Of a DNA stretch of 64,000 bases, positions 20,992 to 31,113 are shown piece after piece (the first letter of the stretch is position 1; the number at the start of each line of letters is the position of its first letter). The translations under genes were made by a program, and so were the position numbers. The stretch spans positions 620,001 to 684,000 of the forward strand of contig CAVSRB010000003.1 of NCBI GenBank assembly GCA_963730305.1, given 5' to 3'. The stretch is from CAMYMQ01 sp963730305 (GTDB taxonomy: Bacteria > Pseudomonadota > Alphaproteobacteria > Bin65). The notes beneath the pieces are model-generated. The model did not search any database. It was not told the origin of the DNA and saw nothing but the letters and a program-made list of their open reading frames with translations.

Positions 20992-21313
20992 CCTGGCCTG
21001 GGCGAATTGTCAACCGACGCGCGATGGTAGGGATACGGCGCGCGAATCGTCAACGCGGCTTCGCCACCGCCGGTCCCGTGCCGGGCGGGCCGGTCGCTTG
21101 CCATCCACAGTCCTGTCGGTCAAGGTGCTTCGCTGGTCTTCCGGCCTCGCGCACGCCAGCGCGCGGCCACAAACGCAGGGTTGGTGACGTTACGGTGGCG
21201 CGCGAGTTGACCTCACTTTCGGGTGGACATGCCCTCCCCGGACGCGCCCGCAGGCACCCCGGCATGCGGCATCGCGAACGACCGAACCGGCCGACGGCGC
21301 ACGGCTCGCCACG
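20992..21313. other. Divergent intergenic region with a 13-bp direct repeat
   Basis: About 322 bp between two divergent glycosyltransferase genes; no gene recognised. GCGAAT(T/C)GTCAAC occurs at 21002-21014 and 21042-21054, 12 of 13 bases alike and 40 bp apart. The first copy lies only 11 bp from the start of the minus-strand gene, so the pair could be an operator. Confidence 0.4.
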
Positions 21314-24300
21314 GTGACCGGCCTCGCTGATTCGCTCGGCGCCGCCGACGCCGTGGCCGCCTTCGATCGGGGCGACTATCACGCCGCGACCCGGGGACCG
21401 AGCCCGTGCTGGCAGACGCACGCCGCGCTGGGCATGTTGGGCATCGTCGAGCCGGCGCTCGACCGGCTGGGCGGCTTCCCGGACGCCCGCGCCGCCTTCT
21501 TCCACGCCGCCACCCTCTGGATCGCCGGTCGGGATTCGGACGCGCTCGACATCCTGCGCCGGACCGACCTGCCCGAGGCCTCGGCGCTGACCGCCCTGAT
21601 CGAGAAGCCGACGATCACGGTGTTGGGACAGTTGCCCTATCAGCGGGGCTGGCCGCAGGTGCTGGTTGAAGGGATCGCCGCCGACCCGAAATTCCGCGTC
21701 GCCAACCACACCTATCATCCCGACGACCTGCCGAGCCGGCCCGACGCCAGCGTATTCGACTGGTTCGACCCTGCCGAACCGCCCGATTTCTACGTCTGCC
21801 ACATGCTGGAGTGGCACGCGCCGCCGGCCGACATCCACGACGCGCCCTTCCCGATCTTCGCCCACACGGCAGACACCGACCTCCATATCCAGCTGCTGCG
21901 CCGCTGGCTGCCGAGCTTCGACGGCTTGTTCGTCACCGACACCACCGAGCACGCGATGGTCCGCCGCCTGGTCCCGGACGGCGGCGTCGCCTGCACGCCG
22001 TCGCCGTTCGGATGGTCCGGCGGGCCCAGAAGGCGTCCCGATCGCCGATAGCGACCGGCCGATCGACGTCTTCATGTCCGGGATCATGCTGCGCCCGTTC
22101 CATCCCGACAAGGCGCGATTTCTTATAGAACTGTTCAAACAGAATGATCTGAATATGTTGATTATCGACGGAACTGTGTCGCGGCTGGACTACCTGGCGA
22201 TCATGGCGCGGTCGAAGGTGACGCTCTGCTACACGCGGAACCAGGGCGCGATGGTGACGCGTGGGATCGACGCGCTGGGGGTCGGCTGCCTCCCGGTGGT
22301 CGCCCGCGACAGCGTGATACGGCTGTGGGCGCCTGACGACTGCGCGTTCACCTACCGCCCGGATTTCGCCGACGTCGTCGATGCCGTGCGCGCGGCGCTC
22401 GCCGCGTTCGACCGGAGCGATCCGCAACACCGCGCGCGAACCGTTCACCGAGGCTTCGACCGGAACCTGGTCGCCTCGCGATACATGCGCGCGCTCACCG
22501 TCCACGCCGCGCTGGCGGCCGCGGCCCCCAACCGCCGACGCTACGATCCCCTGCGCGATCACCGGCGGAATTCCCAGTTCGTCAACTGGCCGATCCCCTT
22601 CGAGCCGGTCGCCCGCGCCTTCTACGAGCACAACCGCCGCACCTTCCGGCAGCGGCTCAAGGCGGGCTGGACCACCGAGGCCGCCAACAACCTGGCGCGG
22701 GAATACATCCTGCAATACGCCGAGGCGGTGCGGCGCGACCGGCGCGGCGCCCTGATGCCCCGGCTGCGCGGCGCCCTCCGTATCCTGGAAATGGCGATCG
22801 CCCGGGACCCGCGCTGCCTGGTGCTCCGGCTCAACTACATCCGGGCCGCCCGCTTCCTGGGCGACGAAACGCTGCGTAGCCGCGCGGCCGCGGCGCTGGC
22901 CGCCGTCCTCGAGCAGGACGAGACCTATTGGACCGTGTCCGTCCACGACGACGTGCTGCCGCCCGATTATTTCGACAACCTGCTCGACCGACACGCCTAT
23001 TTCGCCACGCTGGCGCGCGTGCCCGTCGGCCAGGACGCCGACTCCGCCGGCGTCGACGACCGATTGCGACGGTGCTTGCTCGCCTCGCTGCACTGGCTCG
23101 CCGGCTGGGTCTTCGCCGACGAGGACCGTTTCGCGTCGGCCTACCGCCTGCATCCCGACTATGACGTGATCGCCTTTGACTTCCTGCTGTCCGCGCTGCG
23201 GCGCGGCGGACCGCTGCCGGACGAGGCCCTCGAGGCGCTCCGCCGGCTGCTGCGCGAATCGCACCTGTACGCGCAGGCGGCCGCGATCGTCGTCGCCCAC
23301 GCCGAGCGTCTGCGCGACCAGCTCGATCCGGCCGAGATCGAGACGTGCCGCCACCTGTCCCGGTCGTTCGACGACCAGGTCCTGCCGCTCGAGACGTTCA
23401 ACTACACGCGCGGCGTCGGCGCCATCCACGCCTTCGGCCCCCGGTCGCTGGAATCGGCCGCCGAGCCGTCAGCGGTGGGCGGGGCGCGTCTCGGCCTCGT
23501 GCTGTGCGAGTTCGATCGCGAGCGGCCGGCGCCGGCCGATGCGGTGACGGCGCTCGAAAGACAAGCGTTCGCCGGACGGACCCGTACCGCGCCCTTCGTC
23601 CACGCCGGCCTGCCGCTGCGGCCCGATCGCTGGCGCTGCGTGGTCGGCAATGGCCTGAAGGTCGACCCGGTCGCGCTGTTCGACCGCGCCGTCCGCGTCA
23701 CGCCGGGCGACGTCATCGTCACGGTCTACGACGCCGCGGCTTTCGTGCGGGATTTCCTGCCGCGGCTGCTCGACCACGCGGCAGTATCCGACCCGATCGT
23801 CATGCTGCGCCAGGAGCGCGAGACGGGGAGACAGCAAATCGTCGGCGTCGCCTGCCCGCGCCAAGCCCTCGCCTCGCCGCCGTCGCGCGCGCACGGGATC
23901 GGGACCGACAGCCTGTTCGACCCGTTCGAGCTGCCACGACGGTTTGCCCGCGACGGTCTCGACCTGGAGGTCTGGGCGCCGCCGGGGGCCCAGACGCCGG
24001 CGCTGGCGATCCCTTCCCCGGCCGAGATCGTGCCCGCAAACCGACGATACGTCGCGCAGGTCCACGACCGTGTCGCCGCGGCTCCGGCCGGGCGCAGCGA
24101 CGCGGCGCCGGCCGGCAGCAGTCTGTCCGCGATTGCAGGCGCGATCGCCGCCTTGCCGCACAAGCTCACAGCGATCGTCGGATACAGGATCTGGCGCCTT
24201 CGCTGCCGGTTGCGCCGCCCCCCCGTGCGCGCCCTGTTCGACGCCGATTGGTACGCCCGGCGCTACCCGGACGTGGCGGCCAGCGGGCTGGCCCCGTTCG

Positions 24301-24722
24301 AGCACTACAAGACCGTCGGCGTGCGCGAACGGCGCGATCCGCATCCGCTGTTCGACGTCGCCTGGTATCTCGACCAGAACCCGGAGCTGGCGGACGCCGG
24401 CGGCGAACCCCTGCGCCATTTCATCCGCTACGGCGCCTACAACGGCCGGAACCCGAACCCGATGTTCGACGTTGCCTGGTATCTCGCCGCCTATCCCGAC
24501 GTAACGGATGCGGGCCTGAACCCGCTTCACCACTACATCACCCAGGGTGCGCGGGAGGGCCGCGACCCCGGTCCGGACTTCGACACCGACTGGTACGTGT
24601 CGCAGCATCCGGAGGCCGGACCGGACGGGCGCAATCCGCTCGCCCACTATCTCCACGTCGGGGCCGTCGCCGGATATCTGCCCAATCCAGGGGAGATCAA
24701 CAGCGACGGCACCTTGCTGTAA
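21314..24722 (+). CDS. Large multidomain glycosyltransferase with C-terminal FD..WY repeats (one frameshift)
   Basis: A protein of about 1135 residues. Residues about 90-420 hold a GT-B type glycosyltransferase: MLGQLPYQRGW-like strand, HMLEWHAPPADIHD, FAHTADTDLHIQLL, then MARSKVTLCYTRNQGAMVTRG and GVGCLPVV, the usual nucleotide-sugar loop. The frame shifts at about 22028 inside SGGPEGV; removing one base joins the two halves, so assembly error is likely. A long helical middle part (LRILEMAIARDPRCLVLRLNY) looks like degenerate repeats. The C-terminus carries four FD..WY..YPDV repeats (24237-24700). GTG start at 21314. It probably builds part of the exported glycan. Confidence 0.75.
24237..24700 (+). 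repeat. Four FD..WY..PDV...G.NPL.HY protein repeats
   Basis: Four tandem units of about 41-43 residues at the end of the large glycosyltransferase: FDADWYARRYPDVAASGL, FDVAWYLDQNPELADAGG, FDVAWYLAAYPDVTDAGLN and FDTDWYVSQHPEAGPDGRN, each followed by a (H/F)Y...G..(E/N)GR.P-type end. This motif recurs at the end of bacterial glycosyltransferases and is of unknown function; glycan or partner binding is plausible. Confidence 0.85.
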
Positions 24723-25032
24723 GCGATCCCGACGAAGACGGGCGGCAATGCACGCCGACAAGCCCACGCCGCGACGATGGAAGCGGGTCGACGGCAAGAA
24801 GAATACACCGCGTCAGCCGCGGCCGATCGCGGCGCCACGAAAGGCAATTTTAAATTAGCTCTTCTGAATATTGAGGTACGGCACGACGTGCACTGGCGCG
24901 GTATTATTTGCGCTCCTATGCCAACGCTATTTCGACATCTGATGGAGACGACAATCGTCTACCAGCACGGTTCCGCTCATGATATTATGCGGACGTTGGG
25001 GGCTAAAGAAAAAGAAGACTGGGAGTGTGTCG
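24723..25032. other. Intergenic region, falling GC content
   Basis: About 310 bp with no gene recognised. The base composition drops from GC-rich to near even in the second half (about 24845 on) and stays low through the next gene, which marks a composition boundary. Confidence 0.5.
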
Positions 25033-25656
25033 TTGGCCCGCATCATGACCGGAGAGCTTGCTCGTCAGGCCCTGCTCAACGCCAGTAGAATCGTCGTCGT
25101 GGGCCCGCCCGGGAGCGGCAAGACGACATTCTCGAAACGAATTCAATCATTGCTGGAACACCCGACCTACCACCTCGATGATCTCCTCTGGGGCGCTCGT
25201 TGGGAACAGGTCGACATTCAGGTGTTTATCGACGCCCAGCAGAGGATTGTCGGTGAGGAGAGCTGGATCATCGACGGCACCCATTTCTCGGGCATAGAAA
25301 TGCGGTTGGAGCGTGCGGACACTCTATGCATTCTCAACTTGCCTGTGACATTGACCCTGCCTGGCTTTCTGACACGCGCCGCTCGACGGGCGTTGGGAGA
25401 CACCGCAAGTTTGCCCAAGGCAGTCCGTGACGACGAGAACTACCATTGGCGACCCAAGTGGGATCGCCTTGTCCTCAAGATGATACTGAGATTTCACCAC
25501 ATTATCCTGCCTGTAATATTGGATCATGCGAGTAATAATCCGTCGTTAAACATTGTTTTCTTTGAAAGCCATAAACAAAAACATTCTCTCTTCCGGGAGC
25601 TTTTGCAGGTCCGCAGCGGCCGCAGCGAGGAGAGTATAGCGGCTCGTGCGGCCTGA
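25033..25656 (+). CDS. P-loop kinase-like protein (adenylate-kinase/topology-modulation type)
   Basis: A 207-residue soluble protein with a Walker A motif VVGPPGSGKTTFSKR near the N-terminus, a following YHLDDLLWGARWEQ segment and WIIDGTHFSGIEMRLERAD, the layout of small P-loop kinases annotated as topology modulation protein or FlaR-like. The substrate is unknown. I choose the TTG at 25033, which has GGGAG seven bases upstream; an ATG at 24979 would add 18 residues of unlikely sequence. Codon use is much less GC-rich than in neighbouring genes, which suggests recent transfer. It does not clearly belong to the sugar operon that follows. Confidence 0.7.
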   Translation: MARIMTGELARQALLNASRIVVVGPPGSGKTTFSKRIQSLLEHPTYHLDDLLWGARWEQVDIQVFIDAQQRIVGEESWIIDGTHFSGIEMRLERADTLCILNLPVTLTLPGFLTRAARRALGDTASLPKAVRDDENYHWRPKWDRLVLKMILRFHHIILPVILDHASNNPSLNIVFFESHKQKHSLFRELLQVRSGRSEESIAARAA

Positions 25657-25842
25657 AATCCCGAGTTCTAATTGAGACGCCCCAGCTAAACGGCGAAATT
25701 CGAAATAGCCCCACTTACTTCCACGTGCAGGCGGCCTTGCGAAGGGCTGATCCGCTGTTGGTGCCACTGGCAGCGATCTGTTGTATAGAGGCCGGTGCGT
25801 CCGGCCGCGCAATTCGTCCATCCAACTCCGGGAGACCATGAC

Positions 25843-26808
25843 TTGCCCTCACCGCAGCTGACCGCGGGGGACGTCGAGCGGATCTACCGCAGCCTGCGGC
25901 TGATCCGTCGCGTCGAAGAGGAAGTCGCGCGAATCTATCCGAGCGACAAGATCAAGAGCCCGGTGCACCTGTCGATCGGGCAGGAAGCCGTCGCCGTCGG
26001 GGTCTGTGACGCGCTGCAGCAAGGTGACGTCGTCTCGGGCACCTATCGTGGCCATGCCGCCTACCTGGCCAAGGGCGGCGACCTGCCGGCGATGTTCGCC
26101 GAGCTCTACGGCAAGGCGGACGGCTGCGCCCGCGGCAAGGGCGGCTCGATGCACATGATCGACATGGGCCACGGCGTGCTCGGCAACTCGGCGGTGGTCG
26201 GGTCGACCGTGCCCGTCGCGATGGGCTACGCCTTCGCCCTGAAGCGCCAGGGCGCGCCGAACATCGTCGCCGCCTTCTTCGGCGACGGCGCCACCGAGGA
26301 AGGCGTGTTCTGGGAGAGCGTGAACTTCTCGGTCCTGCACCGGCTGCCGATCCTGTTCGTGTGCGAGAACAACGGCCTTGCCATCCACACGCCGCTGGAA
26401 AAGCGCTGGGCGGTCCCCGATCTGCTGCCGAAGGTGGAAGCCTTCGGCTTGCCGGCGGACCGGGTGCCCGACGGCGACGTGTTCGCGATCCGGGAGAAGG
26501 TCGCCGCGGCGGCTGAGGCGATGCGCACGGGCGACGCCGGCCCCGCCTTCATCGAATGCCGGACCTATCGCTGGAAGGAGCATGTCGGCCCGGGCGAGGA
26601 CTACGACGCCGGCTATCGGACGCTGGCGGACAAGCGCCCGTGGGTCGAGAACGACCAGGTCGCGCGGGTCGGCGCGATGCTCGACACCGCGACCCGCGAC
26701 CGGGCCGACGCCGAGATCGAGGCGCGCATCACCGAGGCGGTCGCGTTCGCCGAAGCCAGCCCCTTCCCCGCCGCCGAGGAGCTGTTCGCCAATGTCTATG
26801 CCGGCTGA
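25843..26808 (+). CDS. TPP-dependent dehydrogenase E1 alpha-like subunit
   Basis: A 321-residue protein of the pyruvate/acetoin/branched-chain dehydrogenase E1-alpha family. The thiamine-diphosphate motif runs from GDGATEEGVFWESVN to CENN, and the substrate-side HLSIGQEAVAVG, GTYRGHAAYLAKG and GKGGSMHM are intact. I prefer the TTG at 25843, which follows GGGAG; a GTG at 25795 would add 16 residues. The stop overlaps the start of the E1-beta gene. No E2 or E3 subunit is nearby; instead a ColD-type sugar dehydratase follows. This points to a sugar-modifying role, in which pyruvate is decarboxylated and the two-carbon unit is passed to a keto sugar, as YerE does in yersiniose synthesis. That role is inferred. 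Confidence 0.85.
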   Translation: MPSPQLTAGDVERIYRSLRLIRRVEEEVARIYPSDKIKSPVHLSIGQEAVAVGVCDALQQGDVVSGTYRGHAAYLAKGGDLPAMFAELYGKADGCARGKGGSMHMIDMGHGVLGNSAVVGSTVPVAMGYAFALKRQGAPNIVAAFFGDGATEEGVFWESVNFSVLHRLPILFVCENNGLAIHTPLEKRWAVPDLLPKVEAFGLPADRVPDGDVFAIREKVAAAAEAMRTGDAGPAFIECRTYRWKEHVGPGEDYDAGYRTLADKRPWVENDQVARVGAMLDTATRDRADAEIEARITEAVAFAEASPFPAAEELFANVYAG

Positions 26809-27872
26809 GAAGCTCGACCGCGAACGGCTGGTCAAATACGTCGACGCCCTCGCCGAGGGCGTCGCGCTGGAGATGGCGCGCGACGCGCGGGTGTTCCTCT
26901 ACGGCCTCGACGTCGACGACCACAAGCGGATCCAGGGCTCGACCAACGGCCTGCTGGAGCAATTCGGCGCCGAGCGCGTGTTCACCACGCCGCTGTCCGA
27001 GGACGCCATGACCGGGCTCGGCATCGGCGCGGCGATGGCCGGGATGCGGCCGATTCACGTCCACATCCGGATGGACTTCCTGATGTTGTGCATGAACCAG
27101 CTCGTCAACATGGCGGCCAAGGCCCACTACATGTATGGCGGCGCGGTCAGGGTGCCGCTGGTGGTCCGCTCGATGATCGGCAAGTCCTGGGGCCAGGGCG
27201 CCCAGCACAGCCAGGGCCTGCACGCCATGTTCATGCACGTGCCGGGCCTCAAGGTGGTGGCGCCGTCCAACGCCCACGACGCCAAGGGCTGCATGATCGC
27301 GGCGATCCGCGACGACAACCCGGTGATCTTCGTCGAGCACCGGCTGCTCTACAACACCGAGTCGCACGTCCCCGAGGGCGACTACGAGGTCGACTTCGGG
27401 CGCGCCCGGGTCTGCACGCGAGGGCGACGACGTCACCATCGTCGGCGTCTCCAACATGGCGATGGAGTGCATCCGCGCCGCCGAACTGCTCGCGGAAGCC
27501 GGGATCCACGCGGAGGTGATCGACCCGATCTCGCTGACCCCGCTCGACAGCGACACCATCATCCGGTCGGCCGAACGCACCGGTCGCCTGCTGGTCGTCG
27601 ACAACGCCTGGCTGACCAGCGGCGCCAGCGCCGAGATCGTCGCGCGGGTCGCCGAGCGGTCGCCGCAGGGGACGTCGATCGCGATGGCCCGGATGGGCTT
27701 CGCGGCGACCACCTGCCCGACCACGCCGTCGCTGGAGGAGCATTTCTATCCCAACCCGGCGACCATCGCCGAGCGCGCCTACCGGCTCGTCCATCCCGAC
27801 CGGCCCGCGTGGCGGCCGGATCCGGAGCGCGCGCGGCTGGCCTACCAGACCCAGTTCCGCGGGCCGTTTTGA
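26792..27872 (+). CDS. TPP-dependent dehydrogenase E1 beta-like subunit (one frameshift)
   Basis: About 360 residues, partner of the E1-alpha gene whose stop it overlaps by 17 bp. It shows VFTTPLSEDAMTGLGIGAAM with the catalytic-site Glu region, then MNQLVNMAAKAHYMYGG, HSQGLHAMFMHVPGLKVVAPSN-type sequence and, after the break, VIDPISLTPLDSDTI and VVDNAWLTSG, all typical of E1-beta. The frame shifts at about 27413; dropping one T restores GRARVAREGDDVTIVG. Since both halves are well conserved, a sequencing indel is more likely than a pseudogene. Together the two subunits should form an alpha2beta2 TPP enzyme. Confidence 0.8.
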
Positions 27873-27922
27873 GCGCCCGCGCGGACCGCCCGTCCATCGA
27901 CCTTCGCGGGGACGCCTGACCC

Positions 27923-29096
27923 ATGTTCTACGACCTCGCCGCTTCGACCTGGGACGACGATGAGCTCGACGCCATCCGCGCGGTCATCGAGAGCGACCGC
28001 TACACGATGGGCCCGCGGGTCGCCGAGTTCGAGGCGGCGTTCGCCCGCTATTTCGGGGCCGAACACGCGGTCATGGTCAATTCCGGCTCGTCGGCGAACC
28101 TGATCGCCGTCGCCGCGCTGTTCTTCAAGCAGGACCGGCCGCTCCAGCGCGGCGACGAGGTGATCGTCCCGGCGATCTCGTGGAGCACGACCTATCACCC
28201 GCTCCAGCAATACGGTCTCAAGCTGAAATTCGTCGACGTCGAGCTCGACACCCTCAACGTCGACATGCGCCAGCTCGAAGAAGCGATCACCGACCGGACC
28301 CGGCTGATCGTCGCCGTCTCGATCCTGGGCAACCCGGCCGGGCTCGACCGCATGCGCGAGATCGCCGACGCCCGCGGCATCTACCTGTTGGAAGACAATT
28401 GCGAATCGATGGACGCCGAGCTCGGCTGGGCGCAAGGCCGGCACCTTCGGCGACCTCAACACGTTCAGCTGCTTCTTCTCGCACCACATCTCGACGATGG
28501 AGGGCGGCGTCGTCCTGACCGACGACCTCGAGCTGTGCCACCTGGCGCGGTCGTTGCGCGCCCACGGCTGGACCCGCGACCTGCCGGCGGACAGCCCGAT
28601 CTTCGAGCGCACGGGCGCCGAGCATTTCGAGGCCTATCGCTTCATCCTGCCCGGCTACAACGTCCGGCCGATCGAGATGGCCGGCGCGATCGGCCTGCGC
28701 CAGCTCGACAAGCTGCCGGGCTTCACCGCCCGGCGGCGCAAGAACCTGGCGACCTTCGAGGGCCTGTTCGCCGGCGACGACCGCTTCATCACCCAACGCG
28801 AAAACGGCAAGAGTTCGAGCTTCTGCTTCCCGATCGTCCTCGCGCCGACCGCGCCGATCGACCGGGAACGGGTGTTCGCCGCGCTCAAGGAAGCGGATAT
28901 CGGCTTCCGCATCATCACCGGGGGCTGTTTCCTGAGGCACGACTGCATCAAATATTTCGACTATGACATCCACGGCAACGGCGTGCCCAACGCGGAGATC
29001 GCGCACGACCGGGGCTTTTTCGTCGGCAATCACCCGTTCGACCTGACGCCGCAGATCGAACGGCTGTACGCGGTGCTCGACAAGGCCTGTGGCTGA
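27923..29096 (+). CDS. colD: ColD-like sugar 3-dehydratase, DegT/DnrJ/EryC1 family (one frameshift)
   Basis: About 391 residues of the DegT/DnrJ/EryC1/StrS aminotransferase fold. The usual PLP lysine is replaced by His: the motif reads SCFFSHHISTMEGG, where aminotransferases have Lys. This is the hallmark of ColD (GDP-4-keto-6-deoxymannose 3-dehydratase) and of the E1/RfbH type, which remove the 3-hydroxyl instead of adding an amino group. LASSTWDD-like N-terminus, SWSTTYHPLQQYGL, LEDNCESMDAELG, RAHGWTRDLP and PGYNVRPIEMAGAIG also fit ColD closely from memory. The frame shifts at about 28427; dropping one T gives ELGGRKAGTFGDL. It should make a 3-deoxy-4-keto sugar, most likely on GDP, using glutamate and PMP. 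Symbol given by similarity. Confidence 0.8.
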
Positions 29097-29130
29097 GACC
29101 GACGAACGAGGCGGAGCGAAAACGGAGCCG

Positions 29131-30075
29131 ATGGCGGACAGTCTCAACATCCTGGTGACCGGCGGGGCCGGCTATCTCGGCTCGATCCTGGTGCCGGCCC
29201 TGCTGGCCGACGGGCACACGGTGACCGTGCTCGACAATTTCATGTTCAAGCAGAGCTCGCTGAACCACTGCTGCGCCGACCCGAACTTCGACTGCTACCG
29301 GGGCGACGCGCGCGAGCCCGACACGCTGAAGCCGCTCGTCGCCAAGGCCGACGTCGTGATCCCGCTGGCCGCCCTGGTCGGCGCGCCGCTGTGCGACCGC
29401 GACCGGCTGGCCACCGTCTCGACCAACCGCGACGCCGTCCGGACCCTGGTCGACATGCTCTCCCCCGACCAGCGGATCATGATGCCGATCACCAACAGCG
29501 GCTACGGCGTCGGCGAGACGGGCAAGTTCTGCACCGAGGAGAGCCCGCTGCGGCCGATCAGCCTTTACGGCACCACCAAGGTCGAGGCCGAGCAGATCGC
29601 GTTGAGCCACCCCAACGCCATCTCCTTCCGCCTCGCCACCGTGTTCGGCATGGCGCCGCGCATGCGCATCGACCTGCTGGTCAACGACTTCGTCTACCGC
29701 GCCGTCTACGATCGGGTGGTCGTGCTGTTCGAGGCCAACTTCAAGCGCAACTACATCCACGTGCGCGACGTCGCCCGCGCCTTCCGCCACGGCCTCGCCA
29801 ACTTCGAGGCGATGAAGGGCGGGCCCTACAATGTCGGACTGTCGGACGCCAACCTGTCGAAGAAGGAGCTGGCCGAGCGGATCCAGCAGCACCTGCCGAA
29901 CTTCGTCTATCTCGAATCGGCGATCGGCGAGGACCCGGACAAGCGCGACTACATCGTGTCCAACGAGAAGATCGAGCGCACCGGCTTCACGCCGGCCCAT
30001 TCGCTGGACATGGGCATCGAGGAGCTGATCAAGGGCTACCGGATGATCTCGAACGCGACCTACGCCAACGTGTGA
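29131..30075 (+). CDS. NAD-dependent epimerase/dehydratase (extended SDR)
   Basis: A 314-residue extended SDR. It has the NAD motif LVTGGAGYLGS, then DARE (residue of the adenine pocket region), PITNSGYGVG near the catalytic Ser/Thr, and SLYGTTK giving the Tyr-xxx-Lys pair. I prefer the ATG at 29131, which places the Rossmann motif at the normal distance; a GTG at 29089 overlapping the previous stop is possible. It probably epimerises or reduces the 4-keto sugar made by the preceding ColD-like enzyme. The gene's stop overlaps the next start in a GTGA junction, so it is in the operon. Confidence 0.75.
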   Translation: MADSLNILVTGGAGYLGSILVPALLADGHTVTVLDNFMFKQSSLNHCCADPNFDCYRGDAREPDTLKPLVAKADVVIPLAALVGAPLCDRDRLATVSTNRDAVRTLVDMLSPDQRIMMPITNSGYGVGETGKFCTEESPLRPISLYGTTKVEAEQIALSHPNAISFRLATVFGMAPRMRIDLLVNDFVYRAVYDRVVVLFEANFKRNYIHVRDVARAFRHGLANFEAMKGGPYNVGLSDANLSKKELAERIQQHLPNFVYLESAIGEDPDKRDYIVSNEKIERTGFTPAHSLDMGIEELIKGYRMISNATYANV

Positions 30076-31058
30076 GCGCGATGGGCTCGGGCGAAGACTT
30101 CGACCTTGCCGGCAAGCGGGTCTGGGTCGCCGGCCACCGGGGCATGGTCGGCGGCGCCCTGATGCGGCGGCTCTCCGACGAGGCGTGCGAGCTGGTCACC
30201 GTCGACCGTGGCGAGGTCGACCTGCGCGACCAGGCGGCGGTCGATCGCTGGATGGGGCGGACGCGGCCCGACGCCGTCTTCGTCGCCGCCGGCACCGTCG
30301 GCGGGATCGAGGCGAACCGGACCCGGCCGGCCGAGTTCCTCTACGACAACCTGGCGATCGCGGCGAACGTCATCCACGCCGCCGCCACGCACGGCGTCGC
30401 CAAGCTGATGTATCTGGGCTCGTCCTGCGTCTATCCGCGGCTCGCCGACCAGCCGGTCACGGAGGACAGCCTGTTCACCGGCCCCTTCGAGTCGACCAAC
30501 GAGGGATACGCCATCGCCAAGGTCGCGGGCATGAAGCTGTGCCAGGCCTACCGCCAGCAATACGGGCGCGACTTCATCGCCGTGGTGCCGACCAACCTCT
30601 ACGGCCCGGGCGACTCGTTCGACCTGGCCTCGGGCCACGTCGTCGCCGCCCTGATCCGCAAGATCGACGCCGCCAAGGCGACCGGCGGCGCCGTCGAGGT
30701 CTGGGGGACGGGGCGGCCGCGCCGGGAGTTCATGTATGTCGACGACGCGGCCGACGGCCTCGTCTTCCTGATGCGGCGCTATTCCGAGGCCGGGCCGATC
30801 AATCTCGCCGGCGGCGAAGACGTGTCGATCGGCGAGCTGGCTTCGCTGATCGCCGAGGTCGTTGGCTTCGACGGCCCGTTCCGGTTCGACGAGACCCGGC
30901 CCGACGGGATGCCGCTCAAGAGCCTCGACGCCTCCCGGATCATGGCGCTGGGCTGGCGGGCCGCGACGCCGCTGCGGGACGGCCTTGTCCGGACCTACCG
31001 CTGGTGGCAGGATTCCCGGGAACGGCTGGATGCCGTTGCCGAAACGGGGAGCGCATGA
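30072..31058 (+). CDS. fcl: GDP-L-fucose synthase-like epimerase/reductase
   Basis: A 328-residue SDR of the Fcl/WcaG family: AGHRGMVGGAL (GxxGxxG with the family's HxGMVG), AAGTVGGIEANRTRPAEF, LGSSCVYPRLA, YAIAKVAG for the Tyr-Lys pair, and PTNLYGPGDSFD. Fcl converts GDP-4-keto-6-deoxymannose into GDP-fucose by 3,5-epimerisation and 4-reduction. The homologue ColC does the same on the 3-deoxy sugar to give GDP-L-colitose. With a ColD-like gene two genes upstream, either role is possible and cannot be decided here. The GTG start overlaps the previous TGA. The Gmd enzyme needed to make the substrate is at 52527-53522. Confidence 0.85.
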   Translation: MSAMGSGEDFDLAGKRVWVAGHRGMVGGALMRRLSDEACELVTVDRGEVDLRDQAAVDRWMGRTRPDAVFVAAGTVGGIEANRTRPAEFLYDNLAIAANVIHAAATHGVAKLMYLGSSCVYPRLADQPVTEDSLFTGPFESTNEGYAIAKVAGMKLCQAYRQQYGRDFIAVVPTNLYGPGDSFDLASGHVVAALIRKIDAAKATGGAVEVWGTGRPRREFMYVDDAADGLVFLMRRYSEAGPINLAGGEDVSIGELASLIAEVVGFDGPFRFDETRPDGMPLKSLDASRIMALGWRAATPLRDGLVRTYRWWQDSRERLDAVAETGSA

Positions 31059-31113
31059 CCGATATGCGTCAAGGGATCGCCCCTGGAGGGCCGTTACAGT
31101 CGACGGGCGTTTC

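Noticed and set aside
25843..27872. E1 pair as part of a pyruvate or acetoin dehydrogenase complex
   Set aside because: No E2 or E3 gene nearby and all neighbours are sugar enzymes; a housekeeping complex is less likely, though not excluded.
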